Source: Buchnera aphidicola (Muscaphis stroyani)
Lineage (GTDB): Bacteria; Pseudomonadota; Gammaproteobacteria; Enterobacterales; Enterobacteriaceae
Assembly: GCF_005080865.1 (NCBI RefSeq)
Contig: NZ_CP034861.1
Coordinates: 62,001-126,000, forward strand
Direction of reading: 5' to 3'
Length of the DNA stretch: 64,000 nucleotides
Under the pieces are notes generated by a model that ran no database searches, had not been told where the DNA came from, and saw only the letters and a program-made list of their open reading frames with translations. Positions 42,092-52,920 of the stretch are shown here, piece by piece. How positions within the stretch are numbered: the stretch's first letter is position 1; the number at the start of each line of letters is the position of its first letter. The translations under genes and the position numbers were made by a program.

Positions 42092-42699
42092 ATTCAAAAG
42101 AGTTATTACAAAAATTAAATTGGATAAAAACTAATGGTTTGATTCCTGTAATAATTCAAGAAAATTTATCTCATGAAGTTTTGATGCATGGGTATATGAA
42201 TCAAGATGCTTTTTTAAAAACTCAAAAAGACGGTGTAGTAACTTTTTATTCTAGAACTAAAAAACGTTTATGGACTAAAGGAGAAACGTCAGGTAACTTT
42301 TTAAAAGTTCAAAAGATTACTACTGATTGCGATTATGATGCATTATTAATACTAGTTAAACCTTTAGATGAAACATGTCATTTAAGAAAAAAAAGCTGTT
42401 TTTTCTTAGAAGAAACACCTACAGCATTTTTGTTTAATTTAGAAAAAATTATAGAAAATAGAAAAATAATAGATATAAATAATTCATATACATCTAAATT
42501 ATACAAGTCTGGGACTCATCGAATTGCTCAAAAAGTAGGAGAAGAAGCTATAGAGACAATACTAGCGGCAATGAAAAAAGATAAAAATGAGTTAATTAAT
42601 GAATCTTCAGATTTAATTTATCACTTAATTGTTTTATTGCATGATCAAGATTTAGATTTTAATACAGTTATACAGAATTTAAAGATGAGAAAAAATTGA
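42085..42699 (+). CDS. hisI: Bifunctional phosphoribosyl-AMP cyclohydrolase / phosphoribosyl-ATP pyrophosphatase
   Basis: HisI (HisIE) carries the second and third steps of the pathway. The N-terminal cyclohydrolase has [36 protein letters not shown] and the zinc cysteines DCDYDALL and [10 protein letters not shown]. The C-terminal MazG-like pyrophosphatase has [15 protein letters not shown] and [13 protein letters not shown]. The 204 residues match E. coli's 203. It is the last his gene; no clear terminator follows in the 148-base gap. Confidence 0.97.
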   Translation: MLNSKELLQKLNWIKTNGLIPVIIQENLSHEVLMHGYMNQDAFLKTQKDGVVTFYSRTKKRLWTKGETSGNFLKVQKITTDCDYDALLILVKPLDETCHLRKKSCFFLEETPTAFLFNLEKIIENRKIIDINNSYTSKLYKSGTHRIAQKVGEEAIETILAAMKKDKNELINESSDLIYHLIVLLHDQDLDFNTVIQNLKMRKN

Positions 42700-42847
42700 T
42701 ATTATAAGTAAAATTTAAATATTTTAATAATCTTTTAATTATTACTTATTTTAAATTTATATTAAAATTGTTAAATTTTAAGTTTAAAAACGTATTTTCA
42801 TAAAAAATAATAAAATGTATCTATTCTTATATAATCAGGAAAATATA

Positions 42848-44275
42848 ATGTTAAAAAACCAAATTGGTGTTGTTGGAATGGCAGTTATGGGAAGAAATTT
42901 AGCATTGAATATTGCAAATAATAATTATACTGTGTCTATATTTAATAGAACTCGCTTAACTACAGAGAAAGTAATAAAAGATAATTCAGAAAAAAAAATA
43001 TTTCCATACTTTTCTATTAAAGATTTTGTCAATTCACTTTCATTACCTAGATGTATTATATTAATGGTCAAATCAGGTCAAGCTACAGATGATACAATTA
43101 AAAACATTATACCTTATCTTAAAAAAGGAGATATATTAATTGATGGAGGCAATACTTTTTATAAAGACACCATTCGAAGAAATCATGAATTATCTAAAAA
43201 TGGAATTAACTTTATTGGAATGGGCGTATCTGGAGGAGAATTAGGAGCGCTTAATGGTCCTTCAATAATGCCCGGAGGTCAAAAAGAAGCATATAACCTT
43301 GTTTCTTCTGTATTTAAAAAAATATCTGCTAAATTTAAAAATCAACCATGCGTAAGTTACATAGGTCCTAACGGATCAGGTCACTATGTTAAGATGATTC
43401 ACAATGGCATTGAATATGGTGACATGCAATTAATATCAGAGTCATATTTTATATTAAAAAATTTGTTAAATATGACAAATCAAGAATTAGCCACGGTATT
43501 TTCTAATTGGAACAAAGGAGAACTCAACAGTTACTTAATTGACATTACAAAAAATATTTTTAAGTATAAAGATGAAAACAGTAATTATTTAATTGATTAT
43601 ATTTTAGACGAAGCAGAAGATAAAGGCACAGGAAAATGGATAAGCAAAAATGCTTTAGAGCTTCGAGAACCTTTATCATTAATTACTGAGTCTGTTTTTT
43701 CACGTTATCTTTCCTCTTTGAAAAATCAACGAATTGTTGCTTCAAAAATTTTAAAAGGACCTAGAATCAGTATTAATTTTACAGAATCAGAAAAAACTAA
43801 TTTTATTGAATCTTTAAGACAGGCTTTATATTTAGGAAAAATAATTTCTTATGCTCAAGGGTTTTCACAGTTAAAAAAAGCATCAGAAAAATACTCTTGG
43901 AATTTGAAATATGGAAAAATTGCTCAAATTTTTAGACAAGGCTGTATTATTAGAGCAAGTTTTTTAGAAAAAATAACCGATGCATATGATACTAATAAAA
44001 ATGTTACTAATTTATTATTAACACCTTATTTTTCAAAAATAGCTAGTGTATATGAAAGTTCGTTGCGAAAAGTTTTAATTTATTCTATAAAATATGGAAT
44101 TCCTGTACCATGTTTTTCTTCGGCAATATCTTATTATGACAGTTACAGATCAATGAATCTACCAGCTAATTTAATTCAAGCTCAAAGAGATTATTTCGGA
44201 GCACATACTTATAAAAGAATTGATGATAATAGTTATTTTCATACGAATTGGTCAGAGAAAAAAAATAAAAAATAA
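42848..44275 (+). CDS. gnd: 6-phosphogluconate dehydrogenase, decarboxylating
   Basis: Gnd oxidises 6-phosphogluconate to ribulose-5-phosphate and makes NADPH. I chose the ATG at 42848, with CAGGA upstream, which gives 475 residues (E. coli 468) and the canonical [21 protein letters not shown] fold. An ATG at 42815 would add eleven residues. Further motifs are [29 protein letters not shown] and the catalytic [13 protein letters not shown]. In E. coli it is likewise located near the his operon. Confidence 0.96.
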   Translation: MLKNQIGVVGMAVMGRNLALNIANNNYTVSIFNRTRLTTEKVIKDNSEKKIFPYFSIKDFVNSLSLPRCIILMVKSGQATDDTIKNIIPYLKKGDILIDGGNTFYKDTIRRNHELSKNGINFIGMGVSGGELGALNGPSIMPGGQKEAYNLVSSVFKKISAKFKNQPCVSYIGPNGSGHYVKMIHNGIEYGDMQLISESYFILKNLLNMTNQELATVFSNWNKGELNSYLIDITKNIFKYKDENSNYLIDYILDEAEDKGTGKWISKNALELREPLSLITESVFSRYLSSLKNQRIVASKILKGPRISINFTESEKTNFIESLRQALYLGKIISYAQGFSQLKKASEKYSWNLKYGKIAQIFRQGCIIRASFLEKITDAYDTNKNVTNLLLTPYFSKIASVYESSLRKVLIYSIKYGIPVPCFSSAISYYDSYRSMNLPANLIQAQRDYFGAHTYKRIDDNSYFHTNWSEKKNKK

Positions 44276-44435
44276 TGAGCACTATATTTTTAATTATCTA
44301 TGAATAAGATTAATACTTAATTCTAGTTTTACATCAAAAAATTGTTATAGTAAATAATATATAACTATATACTTAATATAAAATAATGTAATTTTTTATA
44401 TTTAATTAAATGTATTGATTATATGTGGTAAAAAA

Positions 44436-45017
44436 ATGCGTTTATGTGATAGAGATATTCAGGAATGGTTAGATAAAAAAAAATTAATAATTACTCCTTA
44501 CCCTAAAAAAAATTTGATTAATGGGATTACTGTTGATATCCATTTAGGATACACTTTTAGAATCTTTCAAAATTATAGTGTTCCCTGTATTAATTTAAGT
44601 AACTCTAAAAAAAATATGAATTCAGTGTTGTCTAAAATCATGAGTAAAGAAATCAAATTTTCAAAAAGAAATCCATTTTTTTTACAACCAGGTGTGCTAG
44701 CTCTTTTTTCGACTTTAGAAAGCGTGAGTATTCCATCTAATCTAGTGGGTTGGTTAGATGGAAGGTCTTCTTTTGCAAGACTTGGATTAATGATTCATGC
44801 TACATCGCATAGAATTGATCCAGGATGGAAAGGAAATATTGTATTAGAAATGTTTAATGCTGGAAAAATAACATTAGTATTGCATCCTAAAATAAAAATT
44901 GCAGCACTTAGTTTTGAATTTCTTTCTAATTCAGTTTTAAGGCCTTATAATTCTCGAAATGAATCAAAATACAAAGAACAGAAAGGAGTAGTTCCTAGTC
45001 GAATTGATAAAGAATAA
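44436..45017 (+). CDS. dcd: dCTP deaminase
   Basis: Dcd deaminates dCTP to dUTP, the main source of dUMP for thymidylate. From the ATG at 44436 the product is 193 residues, the same as E. coli. The start MRLCDRDIQEWLD is canonical, an upstream TTG start at 44415 is not needed. Active-site segments are GWLDGRSSFARLGLMIH, HRIDPGWKGNIVLEMFNAG and the C-terminal GVVPSRIDKE. No strong ribosome-binding site is visible. Confidence 0.96.
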   Translation: MRLCDRDIQEWLDKKKLIITPYPKKNLINGITVDIHLGYTFRIFQNYSVPCINLSNSKKNMNSVLSKIMSKEIKFSKRNPFFLQPGVLALFSTLESVSIPSNLVGWLDGRSSFARLGLMIHATSHRIDPGWKGNIVLEMFNAGKITLVLHPKIKIAALSFEFLSNSVLRPYNSRNESKYKEQKGVVPSRIDKE

Positions 45018-45142
45018 AAGAATATTTTGTTTTAATGATACAATTAATTATTTATGTTTTTTAACTAATAAATCTATTACTCTCAAAGAGTATATGATTT
45101 TATCTTAAATTCTTTATATTTTCATTTAAAAATAAAACAATT

Positions 45143-46789
45143 ATGTCCAGTAAATTTAGAAAAATCTTGGTTACTTGTGCTTTTCCTTATTCAAATGGTT
45201 CCATTCATATAGGTCATATGCTTGAACATATTCAAGCAGATTTTTGGGTTCGTTATCATAGAATGCTTAAAAATGAAGTTTGGTTTATCTCTTCAGAAGA
45301 CGCACATGGTACTGCTATAATGTTAAAATCCAAAAAATTAGGAGTTTCTCCAAAAAAACTCATAGATGATGTTAAAAATTGTCATAAAAAAGATTTTTTA
45401 CATTTTAACATTTCACACGATAATTATTGTTCAACTCATAGTTCAGAAAATTTACGATTATTAAGAGAAATATTTACGTGCTTAAATAAAAAAAAATTAA
45501 TTCAAGAAAAAACTATTTCTCAGTTTTATGATAATTCAGAAAATATTTTTCTTCCTGATAGATTTGTAAAAGGAATTTGCCCTATTTGTAAATCAAACGA
45601 TCAATATGGAGATAATTGCGAATTGTGTGGTGCAACTTATGAACCTATTGATTTAATTAATCCAATATCTTCAATTTCAGGAAAAAAACCTATTTTAAAG
45701 AAAACTAAACATTTGTATTTAAACTTGCCAATGTTTAATAAAATGTTAAAAAAATGGATAAATTCAGGTATTTTGCAAGATTCCGTGATCAAAAAAACAG
45801 AAGAATGGCTAAAGATTGGTTTAAAAAAATGGGGTATTTCTCGAGATGCTCCGTATTTTGGTTTTAAAATTCCCAATTTTATAAATAAATATTTTTATGT
45901 TTGGATGGATGCACCTGTAGGTTATATTAGTGCGTTTAAAAATCTTTGCAAAAATAATAATTTATTAAATTTTGATGATATGTGGCGCAATTCATCAACT
46001 TATGAATTGTACCATTTTATTGGAAAAGACATTATTTATTTCCATACTTTATTTTGGCCTGTAATTCTGGAATCTTCTTCTTTTCGAAAACCAAATGGAA
46101 TATTTGTGCATGGTCACTTAACTATGAATGGATTAAAGTTATCGAAATCTCGTGGCATTTTAATTAAAGCGAGTCATTGGATCAGATGCTTTGATTCCGA
46201 TAGCTTGCGTTATTACTATGCAAGTAAATTATCTAATAATATTGAAGATATAGAAATGAACTTGGAAGATTTTGTTTATAAAATTAATGGAGATATAGTT
46301 AATAAATTAGTTAACTTAGCCTCTAGAAATGCTAGTTTTATTAACAAATATTTTAATGGATATTTATCAGACAAGTTAATCGACGAAGATTTATATCAGA
46401 ATTTTGTTAATTCAAGATATCAAATTGAAAAATTTTTTGAAAATCGTGAATTTAGTTCAGTAGTTCGAGAGTCTATGAAGCTATTAGATACAGCTAATAA
46501 ATATATTAATGAAAAAAAACCATGGAAATTAAAAATAAATAAAAAAAATGTTGTTAAATTACAAATGATTTGTACTATGGGAATTAATTTTTTTAGAGTA
46601 GTAATGATTTTTTTAAAACCTATATTACCAGATCTATCAAAAAAATCTGAATCTTTTTTGATGGAAAAATTAAGTTGGTATAATATAAAAAAACCTTTAC
46701 TTTCACATAAAATAAAAAATTTTGAAACGTTATACACAAGAATTACACGTGATCAGATATTAAAATTAATAAATTTATGTGAAGAGTAA
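45143..46789 (+). CDS. metG: Methionyl-tRNA synthetase, without the C-terminal dimerisation domain
   Basis: MetG charges elongator and initiator tRNA-Met. The HIGH motif is SIHIGHMLEHIQADFW, the zinc knuckle has CPICKSNDQYGDNCELCG, and the KMSKS-type loop is KLSKSRGI. The product is 548 residues against 677 in E. coli. The missing C-terminal part is the tRNA-binding/dimerisation domain; E. coli MetG cut at about residue 550 is known to be active as a monomer. So this is a trimmed but competent enzyme. Confidence 0.96.
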   Translation: MSSKFRKILVTCAFPYSNGSIHIGHMLEHIQADFWVRYHRMLKNEVWFISSEDAHGTAIMLKSKKLGVSPKKLIDDVKNCHKKDFLHFNISHDNYCSTHSSENLRLLREIFTCLNKKKLIQEKTISQFYDNSENIFLPDRFVKGICPICKSNDQYGDNCELCGATYEPIDLINPISSISGKKPILKKTKHLYLNLPMFNKMLKKWINSGILQDSVIKKTEEWLKIGLKKWGISRDAPYFGFKIPNFINKYFYVWMDAPVGYISAFKNLCKNNNLLNFDDMWRNSSTYELYHFIGKDIIYFHTLFWPVILESSSFRKPNGIFVHGHLTMNGLKLSKSRGILIKASHWIRCFDSDSLRYYYASKLSNNIEDIEMNLEDFVYKINGDIVNKLVNLASRNASFINKYFNGYLSDKLIDEDLYQNFVNSRYQIEKFFENREFSSVVRESMKLLDTANKYINEKKPWKLKINKKNVVKLQMICTMGINFFRVVMIFLKPILPDLSKKSESFLMEKLSWYNIKKPLLSHKIKNFETLYTRITRDQILKLINLCEE

Positions 46790-46854
46790 TTCTTTAATCT
46801 ATGAAACGAAATTAAAAAATTTTAAAAATATAAACATATTTTAATTATTTTATG

Positions 46855-48150
46855 TTAAATTTTACATTTCCAAGATATTTTCCAAGTATTTCGGGCATGA
46901 TAATCGTTAATAATAAATACACCTAAAGCGCTGATTAGTTGATTATTATAAAATAAAAGTGGTGTATTTTTTCGAAGCCAGGGAGGAATTTTTTTTTCTT
47001 GCCATATTTTTTTTATTTTTCTTTTTTTTTCTCTTCCTAATATTAAAATACTTCCTTCAAATTGAAATCGAATATTAATTAATTCATTTTTTCTCGGAGA
47101 TGGTAAAGTAATGCCTTTTTTATCTTGCATTAATTGACCTAAATCATTCGGAAGATAAAGTTCAATATCTTTGTTGTGCCAAAATATTATTGTATGATAT
47201 ATACTTGGTTTAATTTTGATAAAATAAAGTCGTTTTTTGTAACGTCTAATTTCATTTTTTTTTTGTAAAATAATTTTAGAATTTGAATCTGTTTTGCTCA
47301 AAACAATGATATTATAAATATATTCAATATTTTTATATGAAGGCATTTGAATTTGATTTAAAGAAATCCAATATCTTATCAGTGCTTTGCTCATAATTTT
47401 TGTTATATTTTTAAAACTATCTATACTTAGAGATCCGTCAATTTGATGGATTTTATGGATTTTTTCTTTTAAAAAAGAATTTAGCAAAATAGTTTCTTCA
47501 TGACATATTTTTGAGGTACGAGCACAATTTTTTAGAAAATAAGGCCATCTTTTTTCAAAAACAGGGATGACTTTACTTCTTATAAAATTACGATCATAAT
47601 TAATATCCAAATTACTAAAATCTTCAATCCATTTTATTTTGTTGTTAACAGCCCATGACTTTAGTTCTCTCTTAGAGTAAGTTAAAAAAGGACGAACTAT
47701 TTTTTTGTTTTTGTTAAACGTAGTTTCATAAAGCATACTTGAAAGTCCATTTGGACCGCTTCCTCTTTTTAAAGCAAGCATTAATGTTTCACATTGATCA
47801 TTCATATGATGACCTGTAAGTAATATTTCGTCTGTTAACAAATTGTTGAAAATTGAATGATATCTCTTTTTTCTTAGAGTTTCTTCAACATTTTTGTTTT
47901 TTAAATCTAAATTAATATTTTCTACAATAAATGGTATTTTATAAAGAACACAATTTTTTTTACAGTGATTTTCCCATTTTTTTGAATAATCATGAAGATT
48001 ATGATTAATGTGAATAGCACGTATTTTTATGTGGGAATATTGATTTTTTATTTTGATCATCTGATGTAAAAGAACTGTAGAATCTAATCCACCACTATAA
48101 GCTATTAAAAAATTTTTTTTTTGATATTTATCAATAATTTTTTTAATCAA
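46855..48150 (-). CDS. tilS: tRNA(Ile)-lysidine synthetase
   Basis: TilS modifies C34 of the CAT-anticodon tRNA-Ile to lysidine so that it reads AUA, a codon that is abundant in this AT-rich genome. The 431 residues match E. coli's 432. The PP-loop motif is AYSGGLDSTVLLH, followed by GHHMNDQCETLMLALKRGSG and the tRNA-binding middle domain. The C-terminal part (GREKKRKIKKIWQEKKIPPW) is recognisable. It is convergent with metG and stands downstream of tRNA-Val(GAC). Confidence 0.95.
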   Translation of the reverse strand: MIKKIIDKYQKKNFLIAYSGGLDSTVLLHQMIKIKNQYSHIKIRAIHINHNLHDYSKKWENHCKKNCVLYKIPFIVENINLDLKNKNVEETLRKKRYHSIFNNLLTDEILLTGHHMNDQCETLMLALKRGSGPNGLSSMLYETTFNKNKKIVRPFLTYSKRELKSWAVNNKIKWIEDFSNLDINYDRNFIRSKVIPVFEKRWPYFLKNCARTSKICHEETILLNSFLKEKIHKIHQIDGSLSIDSFKNITKIMSKALIRYWISLNQIQMPSYKNIEYIYNIIVLSKTDSNSKIILQKKNEIRRYKKRLYFIKIKPSIYHTIIFWHNKDIELYLPNDLGQLMQDKKGITLPSPRKNELINIRFQFEGSILILGREKKRKIKKIWQEKKIPPWLRKNTPLLFYNNQLISALGVFIINDYHARNTWKISWKCKI

Positions 48151-48231
48151 AATACAAAGTACCTGAAAAAATAATATTTTAAATACAGAAATTGAAATTG
48201 TATAAAATTAAAATTTGAGATTAATGTTTTA

Positions 48232-48305
48232 TACGTTCGATCGGACTTGAACCGATAACCTCCACCATGTCATGATGGCGCTCTAACCAGTTGAGCTACG
48301 AACGT
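48232..48305 (-). tRNA. tRNA-Val (anticodon GAC)
   Basis: The minus strand folds with a perfect 7-bp acceptor ACGTTCG/CGAACGT, D-stem GCTC/GAGC, anticodon stem CCATC/GGTGG with loop ATGACAT, and T-arm ATCGGTTCAAGTCCGAT. The anticodon is GAC, and the sequence closely resembles E. coli valV/valW. The CAT next to the loop could be misread as a Met anticodon, but the loop places GAC at positions 34-36. Confidence 0.93.
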
Positions 48306-48416
48306 AAACAAATTGTTTTTTATGAAGTATTAAATTATATATTTGTTTTTAAAAAAAACAAATATTTTTTATTTTAATATACAAATATAATCTTAAAAAT
48401 TTTTTGAGGAGAATTT

Positions 48417-49034
48417 ATGTTTACAGGTATTATTCATGGTACTGCCAAAATTGTTTTTATAGAAAAAAAGAAAAACATGAACACTTACGAAATCAATTTA
48501 TCTCGAAATTTATCTAAAAACTTAAAAATAGGAGATTCGGTTTCTCATAATGGATGTTGTTTAACTGTAAAATTAATTCGTAATTTTAATGCTATTTTTG
48601 ATATTATTCAAGAAACTTTGAATAATACAAATTTAGGAACGTTAAAGATTGGAGATTATGTTAATATTGAACGATCAGTAAAATATGGAGATGAAATTGG
48701 TGGTCATATAATATCTGGTCACATAATGAGTACTGCGCAAGTATCTAAAGTAGAAATTTTAGACAACAGTCGAATCCTATGGTTAAAGATTAAAAAAAAA
48801 TTTTTAATGAAATACATTTTTTATAAAGGATTTATTTGCGTTGATGGAATAAGCCTTACTATCGGATCAATCATTAATAATAAATTTTCTATTCATTTAA
48901 TACCAGAAACTTTATTTCGAACTACAATATCTCATAAAAAAAGGGGAGATATTATGAATGTTGAAATTGATTTAAATACTCAAATAATAGTTGACACTGC
49001 GGAACGCATAATAACTCAAATAAGTAAAAATTAG
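48417..49034 (+). CDS. ribE: Riboflavin synthase, alpha chain
   Basis: This enzyme (ribC in E. coli nomenclature) dismutates two lumazine molecules to riboflavin. The 205-residue protein (E. coli 213) shows the two lumazine-binding repeats: [13 protein letters not shown] with [14 protein letters not shown], and [16 protein letters not shown] with [19 protein letters not shown] precedes the ATG at 48417. I see no FMN riboswitch in the 110 bases upstream. Supply of riboflavin to the host is known for Buchnera. Confidence 0.96.
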   Translation: MFTGIIHGTAKIVFIEKKKNMNTYEINLSRNLSKNLKIGDSVSHNGCCLTVKLIRNFNAIFDIIQETLNNTNLGTLKIGDYVNIERSVKYGDEIGGHIISGHIMSTAQVSKVEILDNSRILWLKIKKKFLMKYIFYKGFICVDGISLTIGSIINNKFSIHLIPETLFRTTISHKKRGDIMNVEIDLNTQIIVDTAERIITQISKN

Positions 49035-49111
49035 TAAGCTTATGTGCAATATTTTTTAATATTTTTTAAATTTTTTATATTAAATCAATATATTTTATAA
49101 AGGAGTTATGC

Positions 49112-49692
49112 GTGAAAAATTATTTTTTTTTCTTTCTTTCTAATATGTTAATTGATAATTTTATTTTAGTAAAGTTTCTTGGTTTATGTCCCTTTATTGG
49201 CGCTTCTAATAAAATTCAAACAGCTATTGGAATTAGTCTTTCAACTACTTTTGTTGTTTTTATTTCATCGTTTTTTTTATCTTTTATTAACTTTTTTTTT
49301 TAGTTCCATTAAATTTAGTTTATTTAAGAGTTATAGCTTATATGTTAATTATTTCATCAAGTGTTCAATTTTTAGAATTGGTGTTGCGCCATATAAGTCC
49401 TGTATTATACCGTCTAATTGGAATTTTTTTACCTTTAATAACCACAAATTGCGCCGTTTTAGCAATTCCTTTATTTAGTCTCTATTCAAAGCACACATTT
49501 ATAGATGCAATATTATATGGATTAAGTGCGTCATTTGGATGTTCATTAGTAATGATTTTATTTTCCAGTATGCGTGAACGAATAGCATCATCTGACGTAC
49601 CTGTTCCTTTTCAAGGTGCTCCTATTGCTTTGATTACAGCGGGCTTAATGTCAATCACCTTTATGGGTTTCAAAGGTTTAATAAAATTTTGA
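49112..49692 (+). pseudogene. rsxA: Electron transport complex subunit RsxA, frameshifted in a T10 tract
   Basis: RsxA (RnfA) is a six-helix membrane subunit of the Rnf/Rsx electron transport complex. It starts with GTG at 49112 behind AGGAG and reads [20 protein letters not shown], like E. coli. The frame stops at 49301-49303 after 63 residues. One extra T in the ten-T tract (49292-49301) joins it to [20 protein letters not shown], then [20 protein letters not shown] to the end at 49692, matching E. coli without a gap. All downstream residues look selected, so rescue by slippage or a sequencing error is at least as likely as true loss. Confidence 0.85.
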
Positions 49693-49694
49693 TT

Positions 49695-50198
49695 ATGTCT
49701 AATATTTTAGCTATTTTATTTTTTGGCACTCTTTCTTTTGTTTTAGGAGTGATATTAAGTTATACTGCTAATAAATTTCGAACAGAAATAGATCCAATAG
49801 TAGAAAAAATTAACAGATTGCTACCTCAAAGTCAATGCGGTCAATGCAACTACCCTGGATGTTACTCTTATGCGAAAGCAATTATTAAGAAAAATGAAAA
49901 AATTAATAAATGTACTCCTGGAGGAAGTGAATTAGAACTAAAAATTTCCAAATTACTTAATTTTAAGACTTCTTTAAAAACAACTGTGATAAATGAAAAA
50001 AAAATATTTTATACTGTTTGGATTGATGAAAAAAACTGTGTTGGATGTTCTAAATGTGCTTCTTTTTGTCCAGTTGATGCAATAGTAGGAACTCCTGGTT
50101 TTGTGCATACTGTGTTACAAAAATTTTGTAATGGTTGTAATATTTGCTTATCTCATTGTCCAACTGATTGTATTAAAAAAAAAATATTCTATGAATAA
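49695..50198 (+). CDS. rsxB: Electron transport complex ferredoxin subunit RsxB
   Basis: RsxB (RnfB) is the iron-sulfur subunit. I chose the ATG at 49695, three bases after the rsxA stop. The product is 167 residues, shorter than E. coli's 192 at the C-terminus. After an N-terminal membrane anchor there is a [16 protein letters not shown] cluster motif and a double [4Fe-4S] ferredoxin with [16 protein letters not shown] and [15 protein letters not shown]. All cluster cysteines are intact. Its stop overlaps the presumed rsxC start. Confidence 0.95.
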   Translation: MSNILAILFFGTLSFVLGVILSYTANKFRTEIDPIVEKINRLLPQSQCGQCNYPGCYSYAKAIIKKNEKINKCTPGGSELELKISKLLNFKTSLKTTVINEKKIFYTVWIDEKNCVGCSKCASFCPVDAIVGTPGFVHTVLQKFCNGCNICLSHCPTDCIKKKIFYE

Positions 50199-51851
50199 TA
50201 AAAAATACTCATGTATTATAAAAATTTTAAAACAAATATTTTCCATAAATTTCTGGAGAAATATTATTTTTAATCATATATACATAAAAAAAAATATAAT
50301 TTTAAAGGAGGAATAGATTATTCTTCTTTAAAAAAAGAACAATCAAATGAAACTGTTAAAAATTTTTTATCATTTCCTAAAAAATTTATAATTTTTATAA
50401 AACACAGTCTTCTTCAAAAAAATCAATTACGCGTTCGAATAAATCAAAAAGTATTAAGAGGGCAGCCCTTAAGTTTTGGAAGTGAAACTATTGTTCCCGT
50501 TCATTCACCTGCTTCAGGTTATATAAAAAATATTTCTTTTTTTTCTTTTTCAGAAAATAAGAGCAATGAATATATTAAAATTGTAATTATTTCTGACGGG
50601 GAAGATAAGTGGATCAAATTACATCCTATTAAAAACTATAAAAAACACACTCCTGAAAAACTCATTAGAATTATTCATAAATCAGGCATAATTGGGCTTG
50701 GAGGAGGTAAATTTCCATCTTCTCAAAAATTGAAATTGAGTATAAATAAAGTACATACTTTAGTTATTAATGCAGTAGAAAGTGAACCTTTCGTAACATC
50801 TGATGATTGTTTGTTTAATAATTATTTAAATGAAATTTTGGTGGGATGTAAGATAATATCTTGGATATCTAAAATAAAACTTGTTTTAATTGTTGTTCAA
50901 GAAAATAAAACTGAAATTATTTCAAAGATTAGTTCTTTAATTCATAATCAATTATTATTTAAATTGTGTCTTATTTCAAATAAATACCCTGGCGGAAGCA
51001 GTAAAATATTAATTAAAGCGCTAACAGACAAAGAAATTCCCTATAAAAAACATGCAATAGACATTGGATTTCTCGTTTTTAATGTCGCTACAGTGTATTC
51101 AATAAAAAGAGCGGTGTTCAATGGTGAACCGTTAACTGAAAGAATAGTTACTTTTTTAGGAGATAAAAATTTTTTTCATGGAAATTTTTGGGTCAAAATC
51201 GGTACTCCAATTAGTTATTTTTTAATGCACTTCAAAATACAAGCATATTCTGACATAAACATATATTTAGGAGGAATGTTGATGGGAAATAAGGTTTTTG
51301 ATTTAAACAATTCCACACTTCAAGGTCAAAACTGTATTTTTATCACATCCAATAAACTTATAAACAAAAAATATACAGAATATGCTTGTATCAGATGCGG
51401 ATTTTGTTCGAAAGCATGCCCAATCAACTTACTTCCTCAGCAATTGTATTGGTATATTCAATCAAAAGAACATGATCAAACAAATAAACATCATATTTTA
51501 GATTGCATTGAATGTAAAGTATGTGAACAATTGTGTCCAAGTAACATTCCATTAGTAAAATATTTTAAATATGAAAAAAAAATACAACACAATATTAACA
51601 TCGAGAATAATAGAAGAAATTTATCGTTAGTTCGTTTTGAAAAAAAACAAAAAAGATTGTTTTTTAATAAAAAAATATTCAGTAAAGATGATTTATTTTT
51701 AAAGTCAAATCCTATTTTGAGAATAAATGATTTTAATTCTAAGAAAATAGAAAAAACTTTAAATTCTTTTGAAATTGAAGAAAATAAAAAAAACAAAAGA
51801 AAAGAAATTATTCAACAAGCAATAAATCGTATGAAATTAAAAAATAAGTAA
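50191..51851 (+). pseudogene. rsxC: Electron transport complex subunit RsxC, frameshifted in an A9 tract
   Basis: RsxC (RnfC) is the peripheral NADH/flavin and iron-sulfur subunit. A frame opens with ATG at 50191, overlapping rsxB, and stops after 41 codons. One extra A in the nine-A tract at 50286-50294 gives KYNFKGGIDYSS, matching E. coli IWDFNGGIHPP, and continues through KVLRGQPLSFGSETIVPVHS and GIIGLGGGKFPSSQKL to an intact remainder. Two [4Fe-4S] motifs are present, CIRCGFCSKACP and CIECKVCEQLCP. The long Ala/Lys repeats of E. coli are nearly gone. An internal start at 50730 would lack the N-terminal domain. Confidence 0.87.
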
Positions 51852-51879
51852 TGATTATAATACATTGGTAGATTAAAAA

Positions 51880-52920
51880 ATGAATGTTCTTCATATTTAC
51901 AACGTTTATAGTACTAGACAAATAATGTTTTTAGTTGTCATAGCTTGTATTCCAGGTATTTGTTCAAAGTGTTATTTTTTTGGATGTGGAACTTTAATAC
52001 AGGTGCTGTCTTTTATAGCGCTTTCTTTTTTATCTGAAACAATTCTTGTTAAAGTGCGTGCTAAAAGTTTTAGCAAAAATGTAAAAGATAATTCAGGAAT
52101 AGTAACTGCATTGCTTCTTGGTGTAAGCGTTCCGCCTTTGATTCCTTGGTGGATGATTGTAATCGGCGTTTTTTTTTCTATTGTTGTTGCTAAACATTTA
52201 TATGGTGGACTCGGTCAAAATATATTTAATCCTGCTATGATTGGATATGCAGTATTATTGATTTCATTTCCATTGCATATGAGTAATTGGATTGAAAAAA
52301 ATGATAATTTTTTGCGTTTTAAAGACATCCAAAACGCTGTAAATATTATTTTTACAAAAAATACAAATATTAATAATACAGTAAATGTTCAATTTTTTCC
52401 TGATTGCGTTACACAAGCAACTCCTTTAAATCATTTTAAAAATCAAACTCATTTAAATTATGATAATGTCATTCAAAATACTATTAATTCAAATCAACAA
52501 GAAATAATAAAAGTAAGTTGGATATGCATTAATATTAGTTTTTTAATTGGCGGATTATTCTTAATATATAAGAAGGTAATTTGTTGGCGAATCCCGTTTA
52601 GTATTTTATTAACTTTATGTTTATGTTCAAGTATTAATTATTTTTTTTTAAAAAATATATCATCATCTCCTTTAGTACATTTGTTTTCAGGAGGAACTAT
52701 GATATGTGCTTTTTTCATTGCTACTGATCCTGTGACTACTGCTTGTACTAACATTGGAAGAATAATTTTTGGTATTCTAGTAGGCTTTTTAGTTTATTTT
52801 ATTCGTAATTATAGCGATTATCCAGATTCAATTGCGTTTGCAGTTTTGTTTTCCAATATGATTACTCCATTAATTGATTACTACATTAGGTATTCTGGGT
52901 ATGGCCACAAACGTATATAA
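51880..52920 (+). CDS. rsxD: Electron transport complex membrane subunit RsxD
   Basis: RsxD (RnfD) is a multi-helix membrane subunit carrying a covalent FMN. It has 346 residues (E. coli 352). The flavinylation-site region reads CVTQATPLNHF, matching E. coli GISQATPLDTF, with the acceptor threonine kept. Further matches are KDNSGIVTALLLGVSVPPL, YGGLGQNIFNPAMIGYAVLL and [16 protein letters not shown]. It overlaps rsxG by 20 bases if rsxG starts at 52901. Confidence 0.95.
   Translation: MNVLHIYNVYSTRQIMFLVVIACIPGICSKCYFFGCGTLIQVLSFIALSFLSETILVKVRAKSFSKNVKDNSGIVTALLLGVSVPPLIPWWMIVIGVFFSIVVAKHLYGGLGQNIFNPAMIGYAVLLISFPLHMSNWIEKNDNFLRFKDIQNAVNIIFTKNTNINNTVNVQFFPDCVTQATPLNHFKNQTHLNYDNVIQNTINSNQQEIIKVSWICINISFLIGGLFLIYKKVICWRIPFSILLTLCLCSSINYFFLKNISSSPLVHLFSGGTMICAFFIATDPVTTACTNIGRIIFGILVGFLVYFIRNYSDYPDSIAFAVLFSNMITPLIDYYIRYSGYGHKRI

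Noticed and set aside
48232-48305. tRNA-Met, suggested by CAT in the anticodon arm
   Set aside because: Folding places GAC at positions 34-36, and the sequence resembles E. coli valV/valW.
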